The notes beneath the pieces were generated by a model. The model saw only the letters and a list, made by a program, of their open reading frames with translations. It made no database searches and was not told the DNA's origin. Positions 1 through 9,086 of a DNA stretch of 49,373 nt are shown here, in pieces. The position numbers and the translations under genes are program-made. This stretch comes from Pseudobutyrivibrio ruminis (GTDB lineage: Bacteria; Bacillota; Clostridia; Lachnospirales; Lachnospiraceae): contig SVES01000021.1 in assembly GCA_015057305.1 (NCBI GenBank), positions 3,294 to 52,666 on the forward strand, given 5' to 3'. Position 1 is the first letter of the stretch; each line of letters begins with the position of its first letter.

Positions 1-773
1 GATGCATAATAAGCCTCCTTCATTTTCTTTACAAAAGCCCCCACCTGCTCAGGTGCTTCCTTGCCATACTGCTCCACTAATCTAACAATAGCCGAACCCA
101 CTATTGCCCCATCAGATATCTGAGCCATCTTGGCTGCCTGCTCAGGAGTAGAAATTCCAAATCCTACTGCACAAGGTACATCTGTATTTAGCTTTACACG
201 GTCAACAACATTTTTAATGCTTTCATCCAGCTTGCTTCTGGTGCCTGTAACCCCAAGACTTGAAACAATATATATAAATCCGTGAGCTTCTTTGGCTATC
301 ATGTCTATTCTATTTTCTGAGGTAGGGGCAATCATAGAAATAAAATCCACATCATATTCTAAAGCAGTTCCTTCAAATTCTTCCTTTTCTTCAAAAGGGA
401 CATCAGGCAAGATTATTCCATTAATCCCCACCTCATTACATCTTTCAAAGAAACGGTCTATCCCATAAGAAAAAACCACATTGGCATATGTCATGAAGCA
501 AAGTGGAATTGTAACAGTCTCTCTAACTTCCTCCACCATTTTAAATACATCATCTGTAGTGATATTGTTTTTCAAGGCTCGTATATTGGCTCCCTGAATA
601 ACTGGTCCCTCAGCAGTTGGATCTGAAAAAGGAATTCCAAGTTCAATCAAGTCTGCGCCATTTTTTTCCAACTCCTTAATAATCCTTTTAGTAGTATCCA
701 AATCTGGGTCACCACATGTTATAAATGGAATAAATGCCTTTTTATCCTTAAAGGCTTCTGAAATCTTACTCAT
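1..773 (-). CDS. trpA: Tryptophan synthase alpha chain (3' end cut by window)
   Basis: TrpA cleaves indole-3-glycerol phosphate to indole and glyceraldehyde-3-phosphate and channels indole to the beta subunit. The reading frame opens [19 protein letters not shown], followed by the CGDPDLDTT segment and [14 protein letters not shown], which carries the family's phosphate-barrel signature and catalytic acid. The ATG at 773 lies inside the end of the upstream trpFB gene, an 8-nt overlap that suggests translational coupling. About 257 codons are visible, so only the last few are missing at the left edge. It is the last visible gene of the trpD-C-FB-A operon. Identification is firm. Confidence 0.95.
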   Translation of the reverse strand, partial: MSKISEAFKDKKAFIPFITCGDPDLDTTKRIIKELEKNGADLIELGIPFSDPTAEGPVIQGANIRALKNNITTDDVFKMVEEVRETVTIPLCFMTYANVVFSYGIDRFFERCNEVGINGIILPDVPFEEKEEFEGTALEYDVDFISMIAPTSENRIDMIAKEAHGFIYIVSSLGVTGTRSKLDESIKNVVDRVKLNTDVPCAVGFGISTPEQAAKMAQISDGAIVGSAIVRLVEQYGKEAPEQVGAFVKKMKEAYYA

Positions 774-2559
774 GGATATCCTCCCCTCTGAAGCGTGCTA
801 TAGCTGCACAATCCTTGTCTCCTCTGCCTGATACAGTTACTATTATGATTTGATTCTTGTCCATTGTAGGTGCCAGCTTCTTCGCATATGCGATAGCGTG
901 ACTAGATTCAATTGCTGCAATAATGCCTTCTGTCTTTGCAATATACTCAAAGGCCTCTACTGCTTCCTCATCTGTTACAGGCACATATTTTGCTCTACCT
1001 ATATCATTTAAATATGCATGCTCTGGACCAACGCCAGGGTAATCAAGTCCTGCTGAAATAGAATAAACAGGGGCTATCTGTCCATACTCATCCTGGCAAA
1101 AGTATGATTTCATACCATGGAATATTCCAATTTTTCCTGTGTTGACTGTAGCTGCTGTTTCATAGGTATCGATACCTCTACCTGCCGCTTCACACCCAAT
1201 AAGCTGTACATTTTCGTCATTGATGTAGTGATAAAAGCTTCCAATAGCATTGCTGCCTCCACCAACACATGCAATCACTGCATCAGGCAATCTTCCCTCT
1301 GCCTCTAAAATCTGTGCCTTGCTCTCTCTTGAAATAATTGCCTGGAAATCTCTAACAATTGTAGGAAATGGATGAGGTCCCATTACTGAACCAAGGCAAT
1401 AGTGTGTATCATCAATTCTAGAAGTCCATTCTCTCATTGCTTCAGATACAGCATCCTTTAATGTAGCAGTTCCGCTTGTTACTGGTATAACCTCTGCTCC
1501 AAGTAACTTCATTCTGTATACATTTAAGGCTTGTCTTTCAGTATCCTCCTTGCCCATAAAAACAACACATTCCATGCCAAGCAAAGCTGCCGCTGTAGCA
1601 GTCGCAACACCATGCTGTCCTGCCCCGGTTTCCGCAATTAGTCTTGTCTTTCCCATTTTTTTTGCAAGCAATGCCTGTCCAAGCACGTTATTAATTTTAT
1701 GACTTCCTGTATGATTTAAATCCTCTCTCTTTAGATAGATTTTTGCCCCACCTAAATCCTCTGTCATCTTTTTAGCAAAATATAATAGACTAGGTCTTCC
1801 TGCATAATTATCTAAAAGCTCTTTTAACTCACGATTAAAATCTGGATCATCCTTGTAGTGATTGTAGGCATCTTCTAGCTCATTTACTGCATTCATAAGG
1901 GTTTCTGGAATATATTGTCCACCATGAACTCCAAATCTACCCTTGCTTTTTGCAGGGATGATATCATCTCTCACTGCCTTAACAAATTGATCCATCTTAT
2001 ATCCATCCTTTAGATTGTCTGTTTCAATACCTGAGCTAACATCCACACCGTATGGCTTTACTGCATCAATAACATCTGCTACATTTTCCTGATTCAAGCC
2101 ACCTGCAAGAATAAATGGTCGCTCGATATAAGTAAGGAGATTTAAATCTTTAATTCTATTTCCCTCTCCATTACCTGCATCAAACATAATCATATCAGCG
2201 CTGGATTTTTCTGCTTTAATAATTTCATCAGCACTGGACACCTTAAAGGTCTTTATTACAGGGATATTGTTATCCATAAGCTCCTTGATATATTCTTCAT
2301 CCTCATTTCCATGAAGCTGAGCTACATCAATAATGTTTTCTTCAAAAAGATCTTCAACCTCCTGCTTGGGCGCATCCACAAATACTCCTACTGCCTTAAT
2401 CTCAGGATTAAGCATTCCTTTCAGTTTTCTGGCCTGATTTACGCTTACATTTCTTCTACTCTTTTCATAGAATACAAATCCTACATATTCAGGCTTTAGC
2501 TCATTTGCCTTAATGATATCTTCTTCTCTTGTTAGCCCACATAGCTTAATTGTTGTCAT
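766..2559 (-). CDS. trpFB: Fused phosphoribosylanthranilate isomerase / tryptophan synthase beta chain
   Basis: One continuous 597-residue frame carries two pathway enzymes. Residues 1 to about 200 are TrpF: KLCGLT holds the catalytic Cys7 and [11 protein letters not shown] the catalytic Asp127. Residues about 207-597 are Trp[14 protein letters not shown] opens the domain, HTGSHKINN carries the PLP lysine (Lys288), and AETGAGQHG carries Glu310, matching the catalytic glutamate. The linker near residues 200-207 is very short. TrpF isomerises phosphoribosylanthranilate and TrpB condenses indole with serine; the two steps are not consecutive, because TrpC and TrpA act between them. TrpB normally begins with the same FGxxGGQY segment, so both halves look full length. 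The ribosome site upstream is weak (GGGGA). trpA starts inside its 3' end. Confidence 0.95.
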   Translation of the reverse strand: MTTIKLCGLTREEDIIKANELKPEYVGFVFYEKSRRNVSVNQARKLKGMLNPEIKAVGVFVDAPKQEVEDLFEENIIDVAQLHGNEDEEYIKELMDNNIPVIKTFKVSSADEIIKAEKSSADMIMFDAGNGEGNRIKDLNLLTYIERPFILAGGLNQENVADVIDAVKPYGVDVSSGIETDNLKDGYKMDQFVKAVRDDIIPAKSKGRFGVHGGQYIPETLMNAVNELEDAYNHYKDDPDFNRELKELLDNYAGRPSLLYFAKKMTEDLGGAKIYLKREDLNHTGSHKINNVLGQALLAKKMGKTRLIAETGAGQHGVATATAAALLGMECVVFMGKEDTERQALNVYRMKLLGAEVIPVTSGTATLKDAVSEAMREWTSRIDDTHYCLGSVMGPHPFPTIVRDFQAIISRESKAQILEAEGRLPDAVIACVGGGSNAIGSFYHYINDENVQLIGCEAAGRGIDTYETAATVNTGKIGIFHGMKSYFCQDEYGQIAPVYSISAGLDYPGVGPEHAYLNDIGRAKYVPVTDEEAVEAFEYIAKTEGIIAAIESSHAIAYAKKLAPTMDKNQIIIVTVSGRGDKDCAAIARFRGEDIHE

Positions 2560-2584
2560 AATAATTCCCCATTTCTTTACTGCT

Positions 2585-3361
2585 CTAACCTTTAAGTTCC
2601 TTTAGCTTTGCTTTCTTATCCTTTGCCTTCATAAGGGTTTCGCCTACAAGCACTGCATCCACCCCAGCTTCTGCCAAAGCTAAAATATCTTTTGATGTCT
2701 TTATCCCACTTTCCGAAACAAAAATTACTTCCTTTGGAACCTGCTTTTTAAGATTTTTACTATTTTCTGTATCAACTGAAAAATCCTTTAGGTTCCTGTT
2801 GTTAACACCTATTATTCTAGCTCCTGCTCTGAGAGCCATTTGAACCTCAGCTTCATCATGAGTCTCTACCAAAGCGCTAATTCCAAGATTATCGCATATA
2901 CGAATATAAGCTTTAATCTGTTCCTCTGATAGAATACTGCATATAAGAAGTACTGCCTTTGCACCTAGAACATTTGCCTCATAAATCATATATTCATCAA
3001 CAGTAAAATCTTTTCTAATGACAGGTATGTCTACCGTATTTGCGATATCCTCTAGATATTTATCACTACCTAAAAACCACTTTGGTTCTGTCAAAACTGA
3101 TATACAATCAGCTCCAGCTTCTTGGTATTCTTTAGCAATTGTAAGATAATCAAAATCCTCCGCTATAATTCCCTTGGAGGGAGATGCCTTCTTACATTCA
3201 CAGATGAAGCTCATTCTAGGCTTCTTAAGGGCTTTTTCAAATTCAAAATCACCTTTTTTTAACTTCATGGCCTCAAGCTTAATTTGCTCTAAGGATTTAA
3301 TTTTCTTTTTTTCTTCTACTCGTTCTTTAGCATGCTCCGCTAACTGCTCCAGTATATTCAT
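2585..3361 (-). CDS. trpC: Indole-3-glycerol phosphate synthase
   Basis: TrpC closes the ring of the carboxyphenylamino-deoxyribulose phosphate intermediate to give indole-3-glycerol phosphate. The 258-residue barrel is full length and shows the family segment [12 protein letters not shown] (residues 53-64) with the catalytic Glu and Lys, then [25 protein letters not shown] and VSESGIKT, all typical. Its start lies inside the trpD coding region (35-nt overlap) and it ends 25 nt before trpFB, so the operon is tightly packed. A standalone enzyme; unlike in enterics it is not fused to TrpF, which here sits on TrpB. Confidence 0.96.
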   Translation of the reverse strand: MNILEQLAEHAKERVEEKKKIKSLEQIKLEAMKLKKGDFEFEKALKKPRMSFICECKKASPSKGIIAEDFDYLTIAKEYQEAGADCISVLTEPKWFLGSDKYLEDIANTVDIPVIRKDFTVDEYMIYEANVLGAKAVLLICSILSEEQIKAYIRICDNLGISALVETHDEAEVQMALRAGARIIGVNNRNLKDFSVDTENSKNLKKQVPKEVIFVSESGIKTSKDILALAEAGVDAVLVGETLMKAKDKKAKLKELKG

Positions 3362-4394
3362 CTATCTTATCCTCTGCTATCTCATTGCTTAGAAGTATGA
3401 ATTTTTCCAAGGTTTCAAGAGCCTTACCTGAATCAATTATTTCAGCAGCAAGCTCTATGCCCTCCTTAAAGCTTTCTGCCTTACCACCGATATAAAGCGC
3501 TGCACCTGCATTAAGTAAAACTGCATTTCTCTTGTGCCCTTTTACACCATTTAAAATATCTCTTGTTATCTTCGCATTCTCCTCTGGAGTGCCTCCCTTT
3601 AAATCTTCTTTGCTGCATTTTTCAAAGCCAAAATCCTCCGGCTCTATTGTGTAGGTTTTATACCATCCTTCTCTAATTTCACAAATCTTTGTTGGGCTGC
3701 TTAATGATATTTCATCAAGCTTATCCTGACCATAAACAACCATTCCTCTTTTCACACCAAGATTGATAAGTACCTGTGCCAATGGTTCAACCAAATATTC
3801 ATCATATACACCAAGCAACTGCATTGATGGAACTGCTGGATTTGTCAGTGGTCCTAATATATTAAAAACTGTTCTAAAACCAAGCTCTTTTCTAATAGCT
3901 CCTACATATTTCATTGAAGTGTGATATTTCTGAGCAAAGAAGAAACACATTCCCACTTCTTTTAAGAGCTCTACACATTTTTCAGGACTTTGGTCTATAT
4001 TTACTCCAAGTGCTTCTAAGCAATCTGCAGTTCCACAAAGAGAAGATGCTGCACGATTACCATGCTTTGCCACTTTCATTCCCCCTGCTGCTGCTACAAG
4101 TGCAGATGTAGTTGAAATGTTAAAGCTATGAGCATTGTCTCCTCCAGTACCAACTATTTCAAATACTTCCATATCTGTTTCAACCTTTGTAGCATGCTCT
4201 CTCATAGCTGCCGCACAACCGGCAATTTCATCAGTTGTCTCTGCCCTGGCACTTTTAGTTGAAAGTGCCGCAAGAAATGCTGCATTTTGTGTAGGAGAGC
4301 TTTCGCCATTCATGATTTCATTCATTACGGTGTATGCCTCCTCATAGCTTAAATCTCCCTTGTTAACAATTTTCTCAATAACTTCTTTAATCAT
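3327..4394 (-). CDS. trpD: Anthranilate phosphoribosyltransferase
   Basis: TrpD transfers the phosphoribosyl group of PRPP to anthranilate. The 355-residue sequence has the PRPP-binding motif [14 protein letters not shown] (residues 82-95), KHGNRAASS (110-118) and the later GPLTNP, all diagnostic. It is the first gene of the operon, preceded by a strong ribosome site (AAGGAGGAG, 4 nt before ATG) and controlled by the T-box leader upstream. trpE and trpG, which normally precede trpD, are not in the window: the gene upstream of the leader is unrelated. The last 12 codons overlap trpC. Confidence 0.96.
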   Translation of the reverse strand: MIKEVIEKIVNKGDLSYEEAYTVMNEIMNGESSPTQNAAFLAALSTKSARAETTDEIAGCAAAMREHATKVETDMEVFEIVGTGGDNAHSFNISTTSALVAAAGGMKVAKHGNRAASSLCGTADCLEALGVNIDQSPEKCVELLKEVGMCFFFAQKYHTSMKYVGAIRKELGFRTVFNILGPLTNPAVPSMQLLGVYDEYLVEPLAQVLINLGVKRGMVVYGQDKLDEISLSSPTKICEIREGWYKTYTIEPEDFGFEKCSKEDLKGGTPEENAKITRDILNGVKGHKRNAVLLNAGAALYIGGKAESFKEGIELAAEIIDSGKALETLEKFILLSNEIAEDKIDEYTGAVSGAC

Positions 4395-4417
4395 CTCTTC
4401 TCCTCCTTTTTTTTATG

Positions 4418-4498
4418 TCAGTTACGTTGACAAGCCTTGGTATTACTCCGTCACGAGATTGGTTCCTTGAGTAACACCAAGAGCTAGTCAACTACTGA
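4418..4498 (-). repeat. Long imperfect hairpin between T-box terminator and trpD
   Basis: Two arms of about 30 nt (4418-4448 and 4469-4498) are inverted copies with one or two bulges, separated by a 20-nt loop. They sit between the T-box terminator and the trpD ribosome site, so they would be in every read-through trp mRNA. There is no U-tract after the hairpin on the minus strand (GTAACTGACAT follows), so it does not look like a second terminator. It could be a small foldback element or an RNA stability structure. Confidence 0.6.
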
Positions 4499-4501
4499 TA
4501 T

Positions 4502-4545
4502 AAAAAAAGCCCTTGATAGAAACCAACTCGTAGTTTCTATCAAGG
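4502..4545 (-). terminator. T-box regulated terminator of trp leader
   Basis: A perfect 13-bp stem, CCTTGATAGAAAC paired with GTTTCTATCAAGG, with a 9-nt loop, is followed by GC and seven Us on the minus strand. Part of the 5' arm can instead pair with the T-box region, giving the antiterminator. Confidence 0.92.
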
Positions 4546-4792
4546 ACGAAATTTCTTCCGCGGTGCCACCTTGAATTCATAGGCTAAACCTATGCTCTTA
4601 TCAGGATACCATCATATCCCTGGCAACTAACGTGTGCCTTACGTCGTGCAATACTCTGAACCAAGTCATTTCCTCACGCCCTCAGGAGTCCATTCCCTAA
4701 TTGCTATCATACCGCATCCCAGCATCACGGCTCTCTCTAATGAATCACAAAGAGGTACTCCTCTCCCTCATCGGTTTAATACTTTATTGTGT
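4502..4792 (-). promoter_or_regulatory. Tryptophan-specific T-box riboswitch leader
   Basis: The minus strand carries the T-box sequence AAGGTGGCACCGCGG (4572-4558), the conserved element that pairs with the acceptor end of uncharged tRNA. Upstream is a Stem I with GGAGTACC on its 5' side and GGAATGGACTCC on its 3' side; in the usual frame of this loop the specifier triplet is UGG (4692-4690), the tryptophan codon. The leader ends in a perfect 13-bp terminator hairpin (4511-4523 with 4533-4545) and a seven-U tract (4508-4502). Uncharged tRNA-Trp should favour the antiterminator and allow trpDC(FB)A transcription. Confidence 0.95.
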
Positions 4793-4799
4793 TGAAGTA

Positions 4800-4828
4800 A
4801 TAGTACCATTCCACTATTCTATTGTCAA
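4800..4828 (-). promoter_or_regulatory. Promoter of the trp operon
   Basis: On the minus strand a perfect -35 TTGACA (4828-4823) is followed, after exactly 17 nt, by TACTAT (4805-4800). Transcription would begin near 4793, just before the T-box Stem I. The stop codon of the preceding gene (4832) is only 4 nt upstream and no terminator is visible between them, so some read-through into the leader is possible. Confidence 0.85.
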
Positions 4829-4831
4829 CAA

Positions 4832-5590
4832 TTATTTTTTCCAAGAACTACCATTTACATTTATGCTGCCTAACTCGCAGTCTAAATCGAAAGTTACTTT
4901 ATTTGCATCAGGTACTGTAATATCAATATCACCTAATTCACAACTAGCTGTAATCTTTTCAAAATCACCTTGCACATCAATACTTCCCATATCAGCTGTA
5001 AATGTTCCACTTACCCCGGACACATCTTCCATTTTAACCGCGCCTAAATCTGTGCTTACCTTCACCTTTTCAAAAGCAGATTTAGTAACATCCACATCTC
5101 CTGCATCGGCAACTATGTCAAGACTGTTTCCATTGGCATTATTTATATCAATATCACCAGCATCTGCGTCTATATTCAAGGAGTCAAAGCTCACCCCTTC
5201 AATATCAATATCGCCTGCGCTTGCAGTAATATGTGCTGAACTAATGGTTGTACCCTTTGGTAAAACAATCTTAATCTGACAATCCTTAAAATATCTAACA
5301 TTTACACTATTCTTTTGGGTTATTTCAAGCTTGCCTTCATTTAATGTAACCTTTGGTTCAATTATCTTCTGGCAATCATTTATATTCACCTTAAATTCTG
5401 AACCATATTCTATATTTAAGTCTGCCAAATCCACATCTACATTGATTTCGGATATATTATGTCCACTAAAATCATATTCAGACGTTTCAACCACATCATA
5501 GGCAAATGGAGTAAATCTAATTATACAAGAAGCTACTACAACTATCAGTGTAATGGTCCATAAAAGCAGTTTAAACTTTTTTACAGTCAT
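4832..5590 (-). CDS. DUF4097-type beta-helical surface protein, membrane anchored
   Basis: A 252-residue protein with one N-terminal membrane segment (about residues 8-27, KLLLWTITLIVVVASCII) and an external part made of short repeating beta turns such as ADAGDIDI, ADAGDVDV and ADMGSIDV. This repeated (A/S)xxGxIDI pattern is typical of DUF4097 'putative adhesin' proteins, which are predicted right-handed beta structures of unknown role. It is 4 nt downstream of a HAAS-type membrane protein and the third gene of a PadR-led operon, the usual setting of this family. Function is not known; cell-envelope or stress sensing is only a guess. It could be exported and anchored, since a long non-cytoplasmic tail follows the single segment. 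Confidence 0.75.
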   Translation of the reverse strand: MTVKKFKLLLWTITLIVVVASCIIRFTPFAYDVVETSEYDFSGHNISEINVDVDLADLNIEYGSEFKVNINDCQKIIEPKVTLNEGKLEITQKNSVNVRYFKDCQIKIVLPKGTTISSAHITASAGDIDIEGVSFDSLNIDADAGDIDINNANGNSLDIVADAGDVDVTKSAFEKVKVSTDLGAVKMEDVSGVSGTFTADMGSIDVQGDFEKITASCELGDIDITVPDANKVTFDLDCELGSINVNGSSWKK

Positions 5591-5594
5591 ATAA

Positions 5595-6557
5595 CTAATC
5601 CTCCTTTACTAAAGCAGTCTCAAATAACTTATGAGCGACACCCGCTATCACCCAAATAATCCATGTTGTGCCCCAATTAAATGTAACAAAACTCACTATT
5701 AGATAAATACATGTAACTACTGTCCAATAACATTCCATAAACACTTCTGCGCCCTTGTTAATGTACTGCATTTTCCCCTCCTTGTCTGCGTCCTTGCTCT
5801 TATATGACATATTTCCAGCTTCAAGCAAGGTATCGAAGCTGCTATCTATAATCCCAGAATATACAAAAAGCCAAACACCAATACCAATCATAATAAAAAG
5901 AATACTTGCAAATAAGTCTACATCAAAAATCATAACTGGAACAAAAGCACATATGCATAAAGCCACACCTAAGGTAATAGCAGCAGCCATAATAGGCTTA
6001 AACTCTGTTTTCTTTTCTTTGACCATATCTGTTGTTGCCATATCCATCTGACATAGCTCTTTTTTCAAGAAACTAAAATCTGAGCCAACAAAACCACTAT
6101 ATACAAAAAGGCCAACTCCTATTGCAATCCAAACAAACATCATTGCAGCACCATACATATCTATGTTCATAAAGCCCCATACTGAATCAGTAACTATTGG
6201 CCAGCAAACGCATGTAATGCATAGCAATACCCCTGTAGCAATCAACAATGCTTTTTTCTTTTCAGCCCTCAAAAACTCAGTAGCTTCATCAATTGAAACG
6301 AATCTCTTAGGCTGCTTCTCTCTCTCGTGAACTTCCTCAACCTCTTTAGTAAGCCCTAAATCCTCAGCCAAATCATCAAGATTACCAAACTCTGAAATTA
6401 CTGTACCAACTGCAGCATTTTCACTAACCCCTTCTGCAATAAGTTCGTTATACTTATCCTCCATCATGGAAAAAAGCTCAGCCTTTGCTTTCTTTACCTC
6501 TGGAGTATTTGGCATATTACTAAACATTGCATCTAAATAGCTCTTAATTGTTTCCAT
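5595..6557 (-). CDS. DUF1700/HAAS-type membrane protein
   Basis: A 320-residue membrane protein. Residues 1-70 form a cytosolic helical domain (METIKSYLDAMFSNMP, then EFGNLDDLAEDLGL) resembling the HAAS/'permease prefix' domain that travels with PadR regulators. The remainder has about six hydrophobic segments in three pairs. Two of them repeat nearly the same text, GVGLFVYSGFVGSDF and GVWLFVYSGIIDSSF, suggesting an internal duplication. It lies 10 nt after padR and 4 nt before the DUF4097 gene. Function is unknown. Confidence 0.7.
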   Translation of the reverse strand: METIKSYLDAMFSNMPNTPEVKKAKAELFSMMEDKYNELIAEGVSENAAVGTVISEFGNLDDLAEDLGLTKEVEEVHEREKQPKRFVSIDEATEFLRAEKKKALLIATGVLLCITCVCWPIVTDSVWGFMNIDMYGAAMMFVWIAIGVGLFVYSGFVGSDFSFLKKELCQMDMATTDMVKEKKTEFKPIMAAAITLGVALCICAFVPVMIFDVDLFASILFIMIGIGVWLFVYSGIIDSSFDTLLEAGNMSYKSKDADKEGKMQYINKGAEVFMECYWTVVTCIYLIVSFVTFNWGTTWIIWVIAGVAHKLFETALVKED

Positions 6558-6567
6558 ATCTTTTCTC

Positions 6568-6906
6568 CTATTTTTGAATAAATCGTTCTACAACTTCCTT
6601 TGTCAATTCCCACTCATCACATTTATCAAGGTAATACTCTCTTCCTTTATCTGTGATTCGATAATAGGTTCTCTTTTTCCCATTTCCTGCTGGATCTGGG
6701 TCAGCCACAAATGATTCGATAAACCCATTCTTTTCCATTCTCGTAAAAGCTGAATAAAGTGTGGTTTCTTTAATCACATACTTCTCATCTGAAATACTCT
6801 TAATCTCCTTAGATATCTCGTACCCATACGAAGGTTCCTTCAAAAGAATGGAAAGTATCATGGTGTCATTGTAGCCTCTAATTACGTCACTACTTATCTC
6901 ACCCAT
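6568..6906 (-). CDS. PadR-family transcriptional regulator
   Basis: A 112-residue winged-helix regulator with the PadR hallmarks ILSILLKEPSYGYEI, ETTLYSAFTRMEKNGFI (recognition helix and start of wing) and KRTYYRITDKGREY. Such proteins usually repress their own operon and release DNA on an unknown signal. It is the first gene of an operon with the membrane and DUF4097 proteins. A set of near-palindromic TACGAC/GTCGTA sites covers its own promoter, which indicates autoregulation. Confidence 0.92.
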   Translation of the reverse strand: MGEISSDVIRGYNDTMILSILLKEPSYGYEISKEIKSISDEKYVIKETTLYSAFTRMEKNGFIESFVADPDPAGNGKKRTYYRITDKGREYYLDKCDEWELTKEVVERFIQK

Positions 6907-6913
6907 ATATACC

Positions 6914-7003
6914 TCCTACGTCTATCGTACTATGTCTGACGTACTACGTCTGTCGTAGTACGTTTGATGTAGTAAATATACTACGACTGTCGTAGGAAGT
7001 CAA
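6914..7003 (-). promoter_or_regulatory. padR promoter with multiple PadR-like operators
   Basis: On the minus strand TTGACT (7003-6998) and TATATT (6980-6975) are separated by exactly 17 nt, and that spacer is the palindrome CTACGACAGTCGTAG. Further copies of the ACGTAC/TACGAC theme run downstream to 6914, reaching the ribosome site (for example TACTACGACAGACGTAGTA at about 6942-6960). A repressor on the spacer palindrome would block RNA polymerase directly; the downstream copies may allow cooperative binding. Confidence 0.85.
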
Positions 7004-7031
7004 CCCCTTTTTCAATTTTTTTTCGATTGCC

Positions 7032-7647
7032 GCCATTGTAGCCTTGCCCCGCATTTTTTATTCTGGCCCTGCCCTTCTAGTCAGTCTATCCCTGGGGGCA
7101 GGAAATAGTCACAAGATTTTTGATTTTCTAATGTCGCGCTTCGCTTTCCTATTGGTGAGTGTTCTTTCAAAGTTTTACAATTCTTTATAAAATGTTTGCC
7201 AGTAGCAGACACATAAACAATGTGGATATAATATCAAAATATTTGCTAATAAGTGGTTTTACTTGGAATGAACTTAGTAGAACAAAAAAGATATTTGTTA
7301 TGGATGAGCAGCTGCCGCTAGGATGGCGGCAGCAGTGGGCACTTGAAACAGGACGTTGAATGTGCCACGGTGCTCTTCCATACAAATATCTTTTTGTAGT
7401 TCTACTTAGTGAATGTAGTGTAAAACCCCTTATCGCAAATACTTTTGATATTTTTAGTATATATAGTGTCTGCTACTGTCACAACATTTTAACGAATTGT
7501 AAAAGCTATGAAAGGACACTCACAAAAGCTCAGCTAAGCGACATAAGAAAATCTATAAATCTTTGACAATTATTTCCTGCCCCCAGGGATAGACTGACTA
7601 GAAGGACAGGGCATAAGGAATAGTATGTAGGCAAGGCTACAGTGGCT
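7032..7647. repeat. Symmetric 616-bp giant imperfect inverted repeat
   Basis: Two arms of 279 bp each (7032-7310 and 7369-7647) are imperfect inverted copies flanking a 58-bp head. They include a perfect 35-bp match (7073-7107 with 7571-7605) and 17-bp tips (GCCATTGTAGCCTTGCC) with one G-U type difference; the inner arms are roughly three-quarters matched by eye. The head folds into two GC-rich hairpins: GCTGCCG/CGGCAGC (7311-7333) and GTGGGCAC/GTGCCAC (7335-7368). Flanking T- and A-rich tracts near 7007-7020 and 7660-7671 extend the symmetry. No credible gene is present. It may be a foldback/MITE-like element or a large structured RNA. Confidence 0.85.
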
Positions 7648-7666
7648 ATAAGGAATATAGAAATTG

Positions 7667-7693
7667 AAAAAGGCACTGCCTAATGCAGTGCCT
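7667..7693 (-). terminator. Terminator of ftsZ / dcw cluster
   Basis: On the minus strand AGGCACTGC-ATTAG-GCAGTGCCT forms a 9-bp hairpin followed by TTTTTC, 15 nt after the ftsZ stop codon. It separates the division cluster from the giant inverted repeat. Confidence 0.9.
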
Positions 7694-7707
7694 AAAAGTT
7701 TTGATTA

Positions 7708-8928
7708 TTATTTTTTGATTGAGCTCATAAAATCTGGCATTTTGATGTTGAGCTCAGGTACTGTACTTTCAGTTGGTACAGTAGGGGTTGTAGGTCTTTG
7801 AACTGGTGTAGGTGTAACAGTTCTGTTAACTACTGGTGGTGTATTTGTAACACCTGACTGACTAGCTGGAGCAGCTGCTCTATTCATATTGCCAAGTAAA
7901 TCGGCGCTAGACTGTCTAGGCTGTGTACCATAAACCATACCTGATGTGCTGCGGAAGCTACCTGCTGGAGCTGGATCACCAAGACCTGTAGCGATAACAG
8001 TAACAGAAACCTCATCATCCATAGATTCATCAACTGTAATACCAAGGATGATATTAGCATCAGCGCCTGTCATATCCTGAACATAAGTTGTAGCCTCATT
8101 AGCATCGTTAAGTCCAACATCACCACAGATATTAACAATGACATCTGTAGCACCCTGGATGCTTGTCTCAAGAAGTGGAGAAGCAACAGCAGCCTTAACA
8201 GCCTCAAGTGCTTTCTCATCTCCCTTAGCAGAACCGATACCAACGTGTGCCAAGCCCTTATCCTTCATAACTGTAGTAACATCAGCGAAGTCAAGGTTAA
8301 TAAGTGAATTCTTTGTAATAAGGTCTGTGATACCCTGAACAGCTTGGTGAAGAACGCCATCAGCCATTCTAAAGCTTTCGCCTATACCCATACTCTTGTT
8401 GCAAATTTCAACAAGCTTCTGATTAGGGATAACGATAAGTGTATCAACGCTTTCCTTTAATTTTTCTATACCATTAAGAGCATTGTTCATACGAGGCTTT
8501 CCTTCGAACTGGAAAGGCTTAGTAACGATACCAACAGTGAGAATGCCCTGTTCCTTTGCGATACGCGCAACAACTGGAGCAGCACCAGTACCTGTGCCAC
8601 CACCCATACCGCAGGTGATAAATACCATATCAGCGCCCTTAATAGCAGCTGAAATGTCCTCTGCACTTTCCTCAGCTGATTTCTCACCAACCTCTGGATT
8701 AGCACCAGCACCTTTTCCACCTGTAGTTTTTTCACCTATAGCTAAAAGAGTAGGCGCCTTGCATAAATCAAGAGCCTGCTTATCAGTGTTGATTCCGATG
8801 AACTCAACTCCCCCAATTCCCTCTTCAACCATACGCTTTACTGCATTGTTGCCAGCTCCGCCGACACCAACAACAATGATTCTGACAGGAGCTCCTGTCT
8901 CGTCAGTCGTAATGTTAATCAAAACCAT
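7708..8928 (-). CDS. ftsZ: Cell division protein FtsZ
   Basis: FtsZ is the tubulin-like GTPase that forms the division ring. The 406-residue protein has the N-terminal [12 protein letters not shown] and the tubulin signature GGGTGTG (residues 109-115), followed by the conserved catalytic-loop region and C-terminal domain. Beyond about residue 330 there is a disordered Pro/Thr-rich linker ([19 protein letters not shown]) and a conserved tail, [14 protein letters not shown], the docking peptide for FtsA/SepF/ZapA-type partners. The AGGAGG site is only 2 nt from the ATG used here, so a TTG two codons later is a possible alternative start. It is the last gene of the dcw cluster, separated from ftsQ by 158 bp that may hold its own promoter. 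Confidence 0.97.
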   Translation of the reverse strand: MVLINITTDETGAPVRIIVVGVGGAGNNAVKRMVEEGIGGVEFIGINTDKQALDLCKAPTLLAIGEKTTGGKGAGANPEVGEKSAEESAEDISAAIKGADMVFITCGMGGGTGTGAAPVVARIAKEQGILTVGIVTKPFQFEGKPRMNNALNGIEKLKESVDTLIVIPNQKLVEICNKSMGIGESFRMADGVLHQAVQGITDLITKNSLINLDFADVTTVMKDKGLAHVGIGSAKGDEKALEAVKAAVASPLLETSIQGATDVIVNICGDVGLNDANEATTYVQDMTGADANIILGITVDESMDDEVSVTVIATGLGDPAPAGSFRSTSGMVYGTQPRQSSADLLGNMNRAAAPASQSGVTNTPPVVNRTVTPTPVQRPTTPTVPTESTVPELNIKMPDFMSSIKK

Positions 8929-8943
8929 ATCCTCCTTTTATTA

Positions 8944-9062
8944 AACCTCTAAGGGAGGTTGCAAAATATCTAATACCAAACAATATTTACAAAAATGAGC
9001 ACAAAAATACGCTCCCTCATAAATACTATTATTATATTATAGTTTTTCACCTTATTTCGCAA
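8944..9062 (-). promoter_or_regulatory. Possible ftsZ promoter and small leader hairpin
   Basis: In the ftsQ-ftsZ gap the minus strand has a perfect TATAAT (9041-9036), preceded after only 15 nt by TTGCGA (9062-9057). A small hairpin AACCTC-CCTTA-GAGGTT (8960-8944) lies just before the ftsZ ribosome site. The short spacing makes the promoter call tentative. Confidence 0.4.
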
Positions 9063-9086
9063 CCATTTTCTACTAAAAAATGCATT

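Noticed and set aside
4418-4498. Hairpin before trpD as a second terminator
   Set aside because: No U-tract follows on the minus strand and the ribosome site comes only about 25 nt later.
7159-7566. Short open frames of 66-68 codons on both strands in the giant inverted repeat
   Set aside because: They exist because the DNA is AT-rich and symmetric, lack ribosome sites, and resemble no protein; one frame is a partial mirror of another.
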